NCBI GenBank assembly: GCA_964006375.1
Contig: OZ023265.1
Coordinates: 169,652,533-169,716,532, forward strand
DNA from: Tillus elongatus
Taxonomy: Eukaryota; Arthropoda; Insecta; Coleoptera; Cleridae
Direction of reading: 5' to 3'
Length of the DNA stretch: 64,000 bases
In this document: piece by piece, positions 43,075 through 54,612 of the stretch
Layout: each line of letters starts with the position of its first letter
How positions within the stretch are numbered: position 1 is the stretch's first letter
Position numbers and translations under genes: made by a program
The notes under the pieces: generated by a model
The model's database searches: none
What the model was told of the DNA's origin: nothing
What the model saw: only the letters and a program-made list of their open reading frames with translations

Positions 43075-44570
43075 ATAAAAAATGGAGGTGTTCTAAACAC
43101 AGATATTATTGGCACTGCTCACAGGAGTAGCTCGACTTTCTGTCTTTGTTTCTAGGACATTCTTCACATCTACCACGTCCTGTTTTTTTAAATTTTACGC
43201 GGAGGAACATTGGTCTCGCCTAGCATACTGGCAATTTTGAATCGAAGTTATCTTGTGAGTCAAGGGTTATTTTTTATTTGTTGCAGCGTTTGCTCTAGCA
43301 AAGCTAGACCCAGATCTTCCAAAAATATACGACGCTTTTTTGAATATTTGTTGGTGTCTGTGCTATAAATGACCTGGCTATTAATTCCCGCTGTATCCAT
43401 TAAGGCGAAAAATATTCTCAGTGGCCATCTTCTGCAATTCCGAGCTACACTGTAACTTCCTGACAATTCATCGACAACGTCTACACCGCCTTTGGTAAAA
43501 TTGTAAAAGCTTACAATTTTGGGTAATTTTTTATCCCCCGTAGATTAATCTATCTCGTCATCATGATGAAGAGAGGAGAGCAAAATAAATTTCTACCCTT
43601 CTTTGGTACGTACGATACCGTTGTGTTGTGTTTCTAGAATGCAAACATTGAACTCTTAGATGGTCTATTCTTTAGTTCTAGTAGCGCTAACGGTATCTCT
43701 CGTTTGTTTTTCCTAAGAGTTCCTACCGATGTTAAACTATGCTTTTTACGTAAAATATTCACAAGTTCATAGGAAGTGAACCAGTTATCAAAGGTTGCAT
43801 TTCGATTATTACCAGAAATCGTTGCTACAAATCTTTGCGCTATATGAACAGGTTTGTTGCTTGATTGATTAACCCTATTCGGCTGAGTTCCTGCATAAAC
43901 TTCCATATTAGGCACATAAAATGTGCGAGAGTCTACCATAGCCTGGATTTTTATCCCATATTTAGCAGGCTTGTTGGTGATACGAGTATACTGGCGGAAA
44001 GTACAGCGATTTCGAAAGGCCTCTAACTTTTCATTTATCGTTAAATATTGTCCTAGTGTATATGCCTGTTGATAGTTTAAAACAAACTTTTCAAACACAT
44101 CCCGTATAGCTGCAAGTTTATCTAATTTCAGGCGTCCTTGTCTGTTGTGTACGTTGTCAAAACGTAAATATTGAAGCAAAAATGTGAATCAATTGCAAGC
44201 CATTACTGTACGAAATATATAAATGCCCGTTCCATTTGTTCTTTTAGATGGCGATGGCTGTTTCTGTATACACCAGCAAGGTACAAGATACCAAATAAAG
44301 CCTATATTTTAGTTACGTTGGTATTGCTACAATATTCTTTATCTGTATAGCCCACAGCTTTTTTTGGCAATCATAACGCATGTCCAATCTATACCGCTGT
44401 CAAGAATTATTGAGTAAAAAACAGAAGCCAGCCAGCCTGCGGAGTTTTCGCATCCCTAGCATAAGGTTTGCATCCTGGTCATTTTCAAATTATATTTTCT
44501 GCCCTAGTTCTTAATCTGGTAGAACTATACTGCTTGCTCAATTTTGTAATAGACTCTTTACCCACCTAAT
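43075..44570 (-). pseudogene. piggyBac transposase relic
   Basis: From high to low coordinates: TRLRTRAENII and PGCKPYARDAKTP (44530-44420), LYLAGVYRNSHRHLKE (about 44285), MACN-stop-FTFLLQYLRFDNV, an open 181-codon stretch with YLTINEKLEAFRNRCTFRQY, KYGIKIQAMVDSRTFYV and NATFDNWFTSYELVNIL, then VDVVDELSGSYSVARNCRRW, and a C-terminal Cys-rich domain (RGRCEECPRN, SYSCEQC, CLEHLHF). This is the DDE_Tnp_1_7 layout. The first catalytic Asp (T-I-D-E) is Asn; the Asp residues in AMVDS and TFDNW remain. Several frameshifts. No TTAA-flanked ends were located. Confidence 0.9.
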
Positions 44571-45245
44571 ATCCATCTCTATACTCACTTATTTCCTTTT
44601 CAGGTACTAACAGTTCGAATGCTGCATAGCATACATTGTCCCTATATTAGGAAAGAAATGGGCGAGAGCTGACAATTTACAAGATTGTTAGTTGGTTGTA
44701 CACAGTCTCTATTTTATGACATTTTGTGTCGTTTGGAGCTGTCATGACAATATACTACCTGGTTTCGCACGGAGATGGCCACCCTGTCGTACATCTCACA
44801 ATGTTCTATGAGGCTGGCTACCATAGCCGTATTACTTTATAAGTGTGTTCTCGCTGTAATTAGTACACCGTACTGATGAGCTCTAATTAGAACGAAACGG
44901 GTTTGCGGTTCTAATTATGGTGAGAATACATCTAGCCTTACCAAATCTATTGTTTACAGATACAATTTTCTTATTTTTCGATGATATTTCCCATTTGAAA
45001 GATTTTTATGAAAATACTCCACGACAACGCACTCGCTGCGTCCAGACCTTTTCTACACTTTTAGTTTGCATAAATTCCATTCCGTTGTTGTGTTTTCTCT
45101 ATCATTTACTAAGGTGTCTTTACACTCTGCCTGTGCCACATTACGGCCTACCTAAAATAAAATAATCCAGTTCTAAAAATTAACTTAAACACTGATTCCG
45201 TTAATTTTCACAACACTTAACATTCTCTTTAAATTATTAAAAAAA
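44571..45245. other. unassigned; TCHR terminus near 45010
   Basis: 45005-45055 carries TTTTTATGAAAATACTCCACG and the terminus CACTCGCTGCGTCCAGACC. Otherwise unrecognised. Confidence 0.45.
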
Positions 45246-45600
45246 ATGTCGGAACGCAGCAGGTGCGTTATAGTAGTGCATTTTCATAAGAATTGTACAC
45301 TACTATTTTATACGGCATATTAATAAAGTTAATACTTTAAACTTACACAGACCTTGACGATCGATTTTAGAGGTCCTAGTACGCGCACATTTGAAGAACT
45401 CTTTCGAGTGTTACCATCGATATATCTCTATTATAAAACAAAAAATCTTGTGTTCTAACTCCTTTTGAGAAAAATGCCCAAAACTCAATTTTCTATGAAG
45501 CTAAAGAATTAAATTTTGCTATATCTGTAGATAGTGTAAACCTCTTTAAACGAAGCTTGTATTACAAATTTCATTAAAGTTATACAGATTTCCAGAAGGA
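45246..45600 (+). repeat. dispersed repeat with TCHR-like end, copy 1
   Basis: Begins GGAACGCAGCAGGTGCGTTA and continues with a unique body (GATTTTAGAGGTCCTAGTAC, TTTTCTATGAAGCTAAAGAA) that aligns along its length with 56007-56362, in the same orientation. Confidence 0.85.
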
Positions 45601-46751
45601 AACTTAATTCATATTTATAAAAGTATGCCAAATTATAAACGTAGCAATTATTTTTCTTTATTAATTGACAGTATAATTTTGTTTTAGTCCACCTAATCAA
45701 ACCGATTTTTTTCAATATCAACAATAACAAAATTATAATTCCAGACTTCAAGGTGAAAAACTTATTCAAGGGTTTTAAACAAAAATCAAATCTTGTTCAA
45801 AACGTATGTAATCAGTGCACTATTGTTTCTCCAAATGTCAAAATAAAACATAAAAGAGCATAAATTCATCAAGCTGGATTCGATCGCGTAACCTTCTGCT
45901 TACCAGGCAAGCGCGATATCCCCAGCACCATCTAGGTATACTTCAACTAGCGTTTTATTTGCCTGCTGCTTTAGATCGGCTTCATGCCCGGTGTATTATA
46001 TTCGAAGTATACGTAATTAATTACAGAATTAGTAGAAGTACCATTGAAACATATCCCACTGTTTCAGTCTTATATGACGTCTTATGTTTAAGTTTAAAGA
46101 TCAAACAAACTATTTGAGAATCATTTTTATAGCGGCTTGACTTGTTTATATTTCTCCTATATTATACGACAGCATAATATATCTATGCTGCGCTTAAACT
46201 GTATTTGAGACCGTTCATAAAGCTACAAACATAGCGTCTTTTAATAATTGATTGAAACCCCCAGTTAAACAACAATTATTTGGCAAATTTTTAATTTCAT
46301 GTTGTCTGCCATTTTCCATAATTGCAGCCAAGATTTCACGATTATTGGTTCGGGTAGTATGTTTTCTGCCTGGTATATATTTAGTTCCGTTACCGTTGAC
46401 GTATAGTTCATACCTGTTGTATGATTCAATCTAAGCCTGGGTGTTAAATACTTTATCTGTCAGGCATTGGACTTAAACTACCAAGTCGTCTCAACGCATG
46501 TCTTTGGAATTTTATTTTTAATTTGGAAAAAACTCTAAATATTGTGTACCAAATTACTTAAAATTCACAACATAGGTTTATTTCTAGCCACATGTAAAAT
46601 ATCATTCCAGTTACTCTGATATTGAAAATATAGCGCTTTCTACAAATTTTCCCCGAACTTGAGCATAAAGGCTGATAATGAATTCGACCTCGGTTTTCGC
46701 CCAAACAATATTTTTGCCAAGTTTGATTGAAAACAGTTTAGTATTTATTTA

Positions 46752-46752
<1 letters not shown>
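45601..46752. other. AT-rich spacer, nothing firm
   Basis: A degenerate tRNA-like stretch at 45886-45938 (minus) is discussed under rejected items. No domain was recognised. Confidence 0.4.
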
Positions 46753-46827
<75 letters not shown>

Positions 46828-46958
46828 ATATAAAATTTTTAACGGACCTTTGTTTTGGGTTCTAGGGACCCAAGTTAGCATTCACCTGAAGAAATTTTCA
46901 TCGTGACCTCCCTATTAGCGAATTTTTCTTAATGAAAATTCGCTAAAATATCAAATCC
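46753..46958 (-). repeat. (TA)n and TCHR left module, minus orientation
   Basis: (TA)n 46753-46824. Then, on the minus strand, a left module with the foldback TAGCGAATTTTCATT/AAAAATTCGCTAA (46914-46944) and TTGGGTCCCTAGAACCC. Confidence 0.8.
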
Positions 46959-47799
46959 TCACTCTCATTTAAGATATAAAATTAAACTCTTTTGATTAGA
47001 TTTACAATTTGATTACGAATTAAATCCACTTGATTGCACTTTAAATGACGCCTAGACATATAAAAAACTGGATTCGCGTCTTAAGGGCCACTCACTAAAA
47101 TCAGACCGAGAATTTATAGGTGTAAATATGTAACATTTTGTTTACGTATTTATCGCCCTTATCACTTAGTCTGCATCAATCAAGCACAAAACAGTCATTA
47201 TTGCCCTGTTTAAATGTCTTATAGCTCTTATCTATTTATATTCTGGTCATTTAACGTCTGCATCGGCTGGTGCTACAATACACGCAATTCCGGTTCACGC
47301 AGGAAAGAAAAGGGTGCGGAAAATCTTAGCATAAATGAGACCCATTGGCGTAGGTAAGAGAAATGTATTAGGAACTTTAGCGTAAGTTTGGGGGAATATG
47401 GTACTAACTCTAGTGGCTGCCCTAGGAGTTAATTTATCATTGCTAAAACGTTAATAAGTAAAAAGAACATATCAGCTCGTATATACATTTAATGAGTTGT
47501 TAGATAGGTAAATTTGCAGTTTAGTCCACGGATAGTTTTAGATAAATGGACTGCTGCCAGATAAAGTTTGGCATCTTACATGCAAGTTGACACTATTTTT
47601 ACCTTTTGCTTCATTGTTTTTACTGAGTTATTTAGGTTTAAACTTGATGCGGTAAGTTAGAAATTAAACTTATTTTGCAAAACTTCTTTTCTCGCTCGCT
47701 ATAGACATACTATTTTCCCGGTACTTCCATTTTCCTGCAGTTACCTACCACTATATATTCCTCAGATTGCATTTGTATTTTTAACTGAGAGGGGAGGTG
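46959..47799. other. AT-rich spacer, nothing recognised
   Basis: No feature could be supported. Confidence 0.4.
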
Positions 47800-47863
47800 A
47801 GGGCAGAGGAGAAAGGCCGATACTTCGTCATGGGGGTTTACCTTCCCTTCTGCATGCCTATAA

Positions 47864-48370
47864 TTACCCCCAATGCACAAACAAGAAGAAAATGTTTTTG
47901 GGAAGAACCCCTAAGACCGTCACGGGACTTTGGGCAAATAGGTTGCCGTGCGGGATAGACATATCTCCAATCAGGCTAAGAATGTTTTTAAAGGGAATTT
48001 TCTTCTTTTGTTTTGAGTTGATTACATCAAAGCCCATACCGAGCTTTCTTTCAACTTTCATGGTATTTGTAAAACTCCAAGCGGCTAACTTTTCACCAAA
48101 ATTTGCGTCCTCTGACGTGACTCTCTCACAAGCTCGATTCTCCAACACTTCCTCTGCTGGATGCCTATCACTTAACTCTTTTGATTGAGAGTAAGCGATG
48201 TCGTGGTCTCGACAAGCACGATCTAAAAGATCGATACCTTGATCACCCCTAGCAAGACGTTCTTTAAGTTTAGTACCCGGACCACAAAATTGATAACCAG
48301 GTATGTGTAACTCAACAGATAGCTTGTTAATAGCTGTGTTTACAAGACTTTCACCTTGTGACACCAACAT
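47864..48370 (-). CDS. phospholipase A2-like (viral minor-capsid type) protein
   Basis: 168 codons. Residues 27-32 (YQFCGPGTKL region) match the Ca-binding loop and H56-D57 in CRDHDIAY match the catalytic His-Asp dyad of the PLA2 fold found in parvovirus VP1 and in Polinton/adintovirus-like proteins. The domain is followed by a basic stretch (KVERKLG, KQKKKIPFKN). In viruses of this kind the domain helps particles cross membranes; whether this copy is expressed is unknown. From about residue 137 the frame reads into the flanking inverted repeat, so the native C-terminus is lost. The start is 77 bp from the divergent ATPase gene. The catalytic domain itself is open and has its key residues. 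Confidence 0.75.
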   Translation of the reverse strand: MLVSQGESLVNTAINKLSVELHIPGYQFCGPGTKLKERLARGDQGIDLLDRACRDHDIAYSQSKELSDRHPAEEVLENRACERVTSEDANFGEKLAAWSFTNTMKVERKLGMGFDVINSKQKKKIPFKNILSLIGDMSIPHGNLFAQSPVTVLGVLPKNIFFLFVHWG

Positions 48371-48447
48371 TGATACTGACTGTGTGACCCGCTTACATGT
48401 CTATATTTATATACATGCTCGAAAAATATACTTTAGTTCAAGTCAAG
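48371..48447. promoter_or_regulatory. short divergent intergenic region
   Basis: 77 bp between the two start codons. It contains a TATATTTATATA stretch (about 48402-48413) that could serve either direction. A role as a bidirectional promoter is an inference from layout only. Confidence 0.35.
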
Positions 48448-49057
48448 ATGCGTACCATCAAACGCGCTTCATCAAATATAGACGATGTTGTTGATACAGC
48501 AGAACAACAACTAAGGCATGGCCCTCTCTTCCCAAACACAGTTAGATGTATCATATGTGGTCCTAGTGGGTGTGGTAAAACAAATGTTATGTTAAAATTA
48601 TTGTTTGAACCGAACGGTTTAAAGCTTGATAACGTGTATGTGTATTCATAGTCTCTGTATCAACCTAAATACAAGATGCTACAAAGGGTGCTCGATGCTA
48701 CAAAAGGTGTTGGTTATTATTCATATAGTGAAAACGATGAAAATTTAGATCCAGCAGAAGCCTTGGACAACTCGGTGTTTATATTCGATGATGTAGCTTG
48801 TGACAAACAAGATAAAATGAGAGCATACTTTAGTATGGGAAGACATAAGAATTATGATTCATTCTACCTCTGTCAAACATATAGTCGAATACCCAAAAAT
48901 CTGATACGTGATAACGCTAACGTTTTGATTCTCTTTAAACAAGATGAAACGAACTTAAAACACATCTATGACGACCATGTGACCACTAACATGGACTTTA
49001 AACAATTTAAAAATTTATGTTGTCAATGCTGGAAAGACAATAAGTATGGTGTCCCAC
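48448..49057 (+). pseudogene. A32/FtsK-type DNA packaging ATPase, one stop, C-terminally truncated
   Basis: From the ATG at 48448: Walker A GPSGCGKT (residues 38-45), Walker B VFIFDDVA, and a downstream NVLILFKQDETNLKHIY block, typical of the A32-like/FtsK-HerA packaging ATPases of Polinton-like and related DNA viruses. They pump DNA into capsids. A TAG at 48649-48651 (codon 68) interrupts the frame, which otherwise stays open. Homology ends near 49057, where the inverted-repeat sequence takes over in frame to a stop at 49179. The Walker residues are intact. An alternative upstream ATG at 48397 adds 17 residues unlike the family. Confidence 0.8.
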
Positions 49058-49269
49058 TAAGCTCTTATTTTCATATTTTCTGCTCATTTTTCCTTTATAT
49101 TCTTACCCGTTCAGGACCACTATACAATCATGGTTCCGTAACTTTCTTGGGGGTTGTTTGCAATAAATTTTTCTTGTAGTTTGTGCATCCAGGTGGGGTT
49201 CTAAGCGTGTTTCTGAAAACATTGTTCTAAAAACCCTCCGTGAACTATCACTAAACTCCAATTCTACCG

Positions 49270-49270
<1 letters not shown>

Positions 49271-49340
<70 letters not shown>
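49271..49340. repeat. (TA)n microsatellite
   Basis: TA tract just outside the PLA2/ATPase element. Confidence 0.99.
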
Positions 49341-49341
<1 letters not shown>

Positions 49342-52140
49342 TTTTTTTATTGCAGGTTGTTTGGTTCGTCAGGTTATAGTTAGTTTTGACATTTGTCAAT
49401 CACTTTTGACAAGCGACCTCACTTTAGATTTAGCACATTCAATTAGATATTTATGTATCAATTGTAGCTACCGCAGTTCGCGGTCTTTTGTGCAAAATTA
49501 ATTTTTGAGTTTTATTATTTTTGGGAGCTTTTGACCCCTTATCTAAAAATAACTTTGCTTTGGTCTATGAAGTCTACTAAATTGTGTTTATCATCAGAAG
49601 CAGTATCTCCATCTGTGAATTTTTAATTTCCTATTTGTATACCAAGCTAACAGGAGAGATAGTTGTAACATGTTACACGTTTTACAATCTTGCCCATACT
49701 ATAAAGTTCAGGACTTTGCCAACATAAGCTGACGTCATAACTATCGACGCGATTTACTAGGCTCATAATGAAAAATCTCCTTGTTATTGGATGAAGTTTA
49801 AAATCTTCTCAAAGCCGGGCCATAGAAATATAGCTATTCTCTTCGGGCTCCCGATAGCAACTAATTAATTCAGCTGTCGTTTATGACCGTGCCTTAGATA
49901 AGAAGTCTACATAAACCCCACCGTATTTAATGAAGTCCTCTTCCTGAAAATCATTTGAAAATTAAGATGGTCAATATAATAATGGGCTAAAGAGCAAGCA
50001 GGTTGCCTATATGGGGTAAAAGTCGAATAAATTAGTTGTTAATTAAACGCTGACTGGATTGCAATGTAGATTGCTTTAGTAAATTGCTCCGGGTAATATC
50101 TCTCTTGTTTCTTTTTAATGGTAGCTTTCGGTCATGTTCGAGTAATTTTTAATCAATAATAAAGTAATAGTTTTTCAAAATTAAAATCCAGATTATCCGG
50201 GTTCTTATGCAAGACCTAGCAAGCTACCATAACTGCAAATAACCTCGAATTCAACAGAATATTCAGGCGACCTGAATTGTTTGCAACTACCCTTCTTATT
50301 TTGGGACCTCATCCCACGCCAGCTTAAGGCACCTTCTCAGCACCATCCAACATCCGCATACGTAAAGTTACACCATCATGATAACAAGAATAAGAGCAAT
50401 GGACCATCAGTAACTTGGAGAGCCCGCTGAAGTCAAGTCAACAGGGCCCTGCTCAAACTTAGCAACGGTCTGGACAGCCTTGAAGGACTCCCATATATGT
50501 ATTTTGAGAGGCCCTGCTGGCCCTAAGAAGTTGAACTCTCCATTGGGCACACACGAAACATCACCTGGGAAACAAAGCTAAGTACCTGGCTCATCTATTT
50601 TTCTTTCATCTTGTTCATTTTAAACTCTCATAATAACTGCCTCAGGCAATCATTTTACTAGTTTACACTTTGCATTATATAGAGTCATTTTTATCAATAA
50701 ATAATCATAATTGAGTCTCGATTTTTATTTGTGTGTTCGACATCTCCATATAATAAGGCACGAAGCCCACCTCTTATTTACATTAAATATTAGCTCAACA
50801 CTGACTGGGTAGGTCACTTTTCTTCTTACAATTAAAGTTTAATTTTTATCATTACATCATAAATAAAATAACCACTCACTTTGAGGGTTATATAGTGAAT
50901 ACAACTCGTTTAGGTTATTGGAGAAGATCCTAATAGTTTCTGTTAAGTGCCCTTCGAACGCCTATGGACATTGTTTCCGACATTAAGCATAATCTAACAG
51001 CAAACGGCAACCACATTCGGTATGGTTGAATGGGAGCATTAACAGCAGTGATATATAAACCAATTAAAAGTGAGCGGTGTTTAATGTAATACCTTGCCTT
51101 CCGCTAAACACGCGTTCCCGTGTTGAAATAATAGTTGAGGTGGCAGATAGGCATCTCCAATGTGGCGTGCGCCAACCTCATTCGTATTCCAACTATGCTC
51201 ATGCTGGCTGACCCGCGGAACTACGGTCTGTCCATGTCCATGTATCAGACATTCAGCTCTACACAATTCTGTGTTTCAGGACTATCAGACTTCACTTTCA
51301 ATCAAATACGTTTACAGAAATCGTGCAAATCTACTTACCATTCAAAAATCGAGAATAAATCTCACTTTGATCTTTCGTATTTTATACTCATTTTATATCA
51401 CATAGGCGAAAGTTAAAAAAACTGAACAGTACGCTAATGATAATAAGATAAGATCGGAAAGCTTTTAAAAAGCGTTGAACTACGTGTGACTGTAAAGGTT
51501 CTATGTTGTAAATTTAAATGTAGCTTTTTCTCTAAATCTTTTCTTTCCTGTTTAGGTAGCTTTTATTTTAACACTCCATGGAAAGTATTTTAGTTTTATT
51601 TCTAACAGGCTGATCCGACAGACGTTGTCCTGTCTATATTATCATATGTCAAACGACATTTGCGCTTGTAACGAAAAAGGCCTTTCAGTTTCTCCCGAAC
51701 ATTCCAATTTTCCGGGCAACTTTTTTAAGTTGTATTCCACTAGAAACATTACTCGGACTATTACGAACATTTTTAAAACAAACTTAGCCAAATTGGTCCA
51801 GCCGTTCTCATAACTGATGCGCTTACCAATGAACAGCATTTGATTTTAATTTATGTAGATAAGAGAACTTACCTACGAAACGTGTAGTTGTAAAAGGATA
51901 TAAACATTCCGGTTTGCATTCGACGTTGCCGAATAACCCATATCTATTAGCCATTCGTAAAACGCATCATGTTTTTCCAAAAGACCAATTAAGCCTATAC
52001 AGTCATTTAGGAGGATCTTAATATTTCAGGCAGTTATAAAATGAGTTACTTTTTTATTGCAAATAAAAAAGTTCATACAAAGATGAATCAATTCCTAATG
52101 ATTAATAAAATATTTAAGTTGCTAAGTTAATGATTAAAAA
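49341..52140. other. 2.8 kb without recognised features
   Basis: The largest unassigned stretch. GC content rises at 50290-50580 and 51080-51270, but neither part gives a recognisable coding domain. It may be unique host DNA. Confidence 0.4.
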
Positions 52141-52147
52141 AAAATCA

Positions 52148-52294
52148 TAGGACGCAGCAAGTGCGTTATGGTAGCGAATTTTCTTTAAAATATTTTTTAG
52201 ATCAAATGTCTTTCTTTGATGAAAGCATGCATCAAACTTGGTTGCCTATATAGTAGAAACAATGTACCATATTTCATAGAAATAAATTTATTGT

Positions 52295-52378
<84 letters not shown>

Positions 52379-52655
52379 TTTTCAAAAGTCTGGATGCAAT
52401 AAATGTGTTATGGAAGTGAATTTCCATAAAAATGTTTTTAATAGCAAATGCGAGCAGGCATCAATCTGATTATCGGTATAGCCTATGTAGTAGAAACAAT
52501 ATACTATATTTTATCAAAACTACTTACAGCTTGAAAATATACACAGATTTTCCGAAAATAAACTTAAATGTTGGTTTCCTAACCAACAAAGCTTACGCTA
52601 ATAGCAAATTCAGTTACCGAAATTTGAAGGATTTAATGAAAATTCGATAAGTTTG
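52148..52655 (+). repeat. TCHR-related unit with (TA)n
   Basis: GGACGCAGCAAGTGCGTTAT at 52150, (TA)n 52299-52375, then a second inverted terminus (AGTCTGGATGCAATAAATG, 52388) and a body matching the 300-bp units at 22652-22950 and 37905-38213 in reverse (GCAGGCATCAATCTGATTA). Confidence 0.75.
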
Positions 52656-52664
52656 CAGATTATC

Positions 52665-53040
52665 TCCCGAACGCTTTTCAAAAAATTGTTTTCATAAATA
52701 TTACTAGGACCCCACCTGGATGCACAAACCACAAGAAAAATTTCTGGTTCACACCCCCCAAGGAAGTTACGGGACTGGAAGTGAATAGGGGTGCTGGGCG
52801 GGGTAGGTAGTAAAAAGGAAATATGAGCAGAAAATGCGAATAAAACGGGCTTGAAAGTTGTCTTTTTCACATCTTGAAGCCATACCCCCCTTAAACCCTG
52901 CTTACCCTGCACAGCACCCCTGTTCCCCCAGGTGCTGTAACTTCCTTGGCGGGTATGAACAAGAAATTTTTCTTGTGGTTTATGCAACGAGGGTGGTTGT
53001 ATGCACGCGAGGGGGGAAGGAAAATCCCCACCAAGAACAT
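52665..53040. mobile_element. gene-less relative of the PLA2/ATPase element
   Basis: The left arm (52665-52810) matches the reverse complement of the right flank of the PLA2/ATPase unit (49055-49245). The right arm (52905-53040) matches the reverse complement of its left flank (47950-47800), including sequence outside the shared inverted repeat (GTATGCACGCGAGG versus TAGGCATGCAGAAG). The arms themselves form an inverted repeat of about 75 bp (AACTTCCTTGG, AAATTTTTCTTGTGGTTT). About 95 bp lies between them, with no genes. The locus is in opposite orientation to the gene-bearing copy. Confidence 0.75.
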
Positions 53041-53154
53041 CTTCTTTTCACAATCTGTATTTGTTTCACGTTCTTTGCCTAAACATTCCCAATTTTGACG
53101 TTTAAAATTGCGAGTTTGACGTTTTGAGGAAAACCCCAAAAGTTGTTTTTTAAG

Positions 53155-53421
53155 TGCCCATAACTTCGTTGTTTTTAAAGCTAGAGACATAAGTTTTGGT
53201 ACGGACTTCACTCTTTATAATGCAAACGCGAGTACCAAATTTGGTTGCCCTTACTGTGTCATTTACGGAGATATGAATTGTTTTAGAAAGAAAACAAAGA
53301 AATTTTTCCGGGAAAACCTGGTCAGATTTTCCTGGCTAACGAACTTATCCAAGCCACTTGCAAAAGGAAGGTACTTACCAAATTTGATCAAGATCGGTCC
53401 ATTATTTTTTGAGTTATCGGT

Positions 53422-53497
<76 letters not shown>

Positions 53498-53500
53498 CAC
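53155..53500 (-). repeat. TCHR copy F, right module and (TA)n, minus orientation
   Basis: (TA)n 53425-53495. On the minus strand this is followed by CGATAACTCAAAAAATAATGG, AAGTTCGTTAGCCAGGAAAA and a body shared with copy D. The left module is absent. Confidence 0.8.
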
Positions 53501-54167
53501 ACGTGAAACCACAGAAAAAATTACTGTACGAACTACGGATTAACTATTTCTCTAGGTTGGGGCAATAACAGACAACTTCATCCGCTATTACCATTGAACC
53601 AAAAGTCTTAAAACTCCTCATCTGCTCATTAGTGCTTTTTTTTGTTTAAAAAAACTAGCTAACAATCCATTGGAATTACATAATCTGACATTAAGATTAA
53701 ATAAAAGACTAAGAAAAATTCAAGCACCATTAAGATTAGAACTCGTCTTAGAAGTCGATTATTTTTTGATCTAGAACTCGTTATTAGCGCGACACGGAAG
53801 ATATGACAAATGCAGTACAATGTCAAGTATATTTCCCAACCAAAATCATGTAAGGTCATATGTGATTTTTCAACAGTGTGTTAAATGAAACATGATGGTC
53901 TACTTCAAATGCGTTTTGTTTTCAAATAATTTAATCAATTAAATATAGTAACAGTCGAAACATTAACTGAGACCCGGGATAAAGCGATTTCATGCAATAT
54001 TTGCCATTTATAAGCCACACCAGTTCCAGAATAGCTGAATACAAATCACAAATTTTGCCGTTTCAAATCGTCACTTTGACATTTTCAGAAGTTAAACTAT
54101 AATATAATCTACAAAATAAATTTTGTCGTACTTGGTAACCTTTTGGCGCCAAGAAAAGGGAATCTTT

Positions 54168-54171
<4 letters not shown>
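53501..54171. other. AT-rich spacer, nothing recognised
   Basis: No coding domain. 54050-54100 is weakly similar to the internal text of the 39.9-kb repeats. Confidence 0.4.
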
Positions 54172-54252
<81 letters not shown>

Positions 54253-54365
54253 TATACATATACATATACATACAAAAATTGTAACTGGCCTCGGATCTGG
54301 GTTCTAGGGGGTCTAGTTCACACTCATTGGAAATATTTTTTCTACAAAATTCACTAAAGATGAGG
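54172..54365 (-). repeat. (TA)n, (CATATA)n and TCHR left module, minus orientation
   Basis: (TA)n 54172-54242, about five CATATA units to 54272, then a minus-strand left module (GGGTTCTAGGGGGTCTAGTT, AAAATTCACTAAAGATGAGG). Confidence 0.8.
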
Positions 54366-54497
54366 AGTTATTTGCTTCTCGTCAAATTTATTAATTAATT
54401 TTTTACATGTAAATATCAAATGACGTAGGTAAATAAAATGTATCAGTTGGTATTTTTACACAGTTACGTTTTTTTTTCTGTATTCATTGACCAACAA

Positions 54498-54612
54498 AAT
54501 CCCCAGACTTGAGTCCGCTGAATTGTTTATGGTGATGGATAAAAAGTAACGTATACAAAATAAAAGTGGATACACTGGAAGCACTGCCGTCGCAAATTTC
54601 AAACAGTCCTTA
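54498..54612 (+). pseudogene. mariner-like transposase C-terminal fragment
   Basis: Frame KSPDLSPLNCLW, a stop, WIKSNVYKIKVDTLEALPSQ corresponds to the third catalytic block and following helix of mariner transposases; the catalytic Asp position is Asn. About 38 codons. Confidence 0.6.

Larger units (their letters stand above)
47800..49245. mobile_element. element carrying PLA2-like and packaging-ATPase genes between inverted repeats
   Basis: Two divergent viral-type genes are enclosed by an inverted repeat: minus 47950-47866 and plus 49115-49200 share the TTTGTGCAT end and an internal block around GTCCCGTGACGG/GGTTCCGTAACTTT. The flanking sequence outside these repeats (47865-47800 and 49200-49245) is also shared with the gene-less locus at 52665-53040, so the mobile unit is at least 1.45 kb. 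It lacks polymerase, integrase and capsid genes, so it is either a deletion derivative of a Polinton/adintovirus-like element or a small non-autonomous element that acquired the pair. No target duplication was identified. Confidence 0.6.

Noticed and set aside
45886..45938. tRNA-like stretch on the minus strand (GCGCTTGCCTGGTAAGCAG)
   Set aside because: The anticodon-arm-like and B-box-like parts are visible, but the acceptor and D arms do not pair and the B box is altered (GATCGAATCC). At most a decayed tRNA or SINE head.
47864..49245. Reading the gene pair as a parvovirus (densovirus) insertion
   Set aside because: The PLA2 motif alone would fit, but the adjacent A32/FtsK-type ATPase is not a parvovirus gene, and no NS1 helicase is present. 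A Polinton/adintovirus-like origin fits both genes better.
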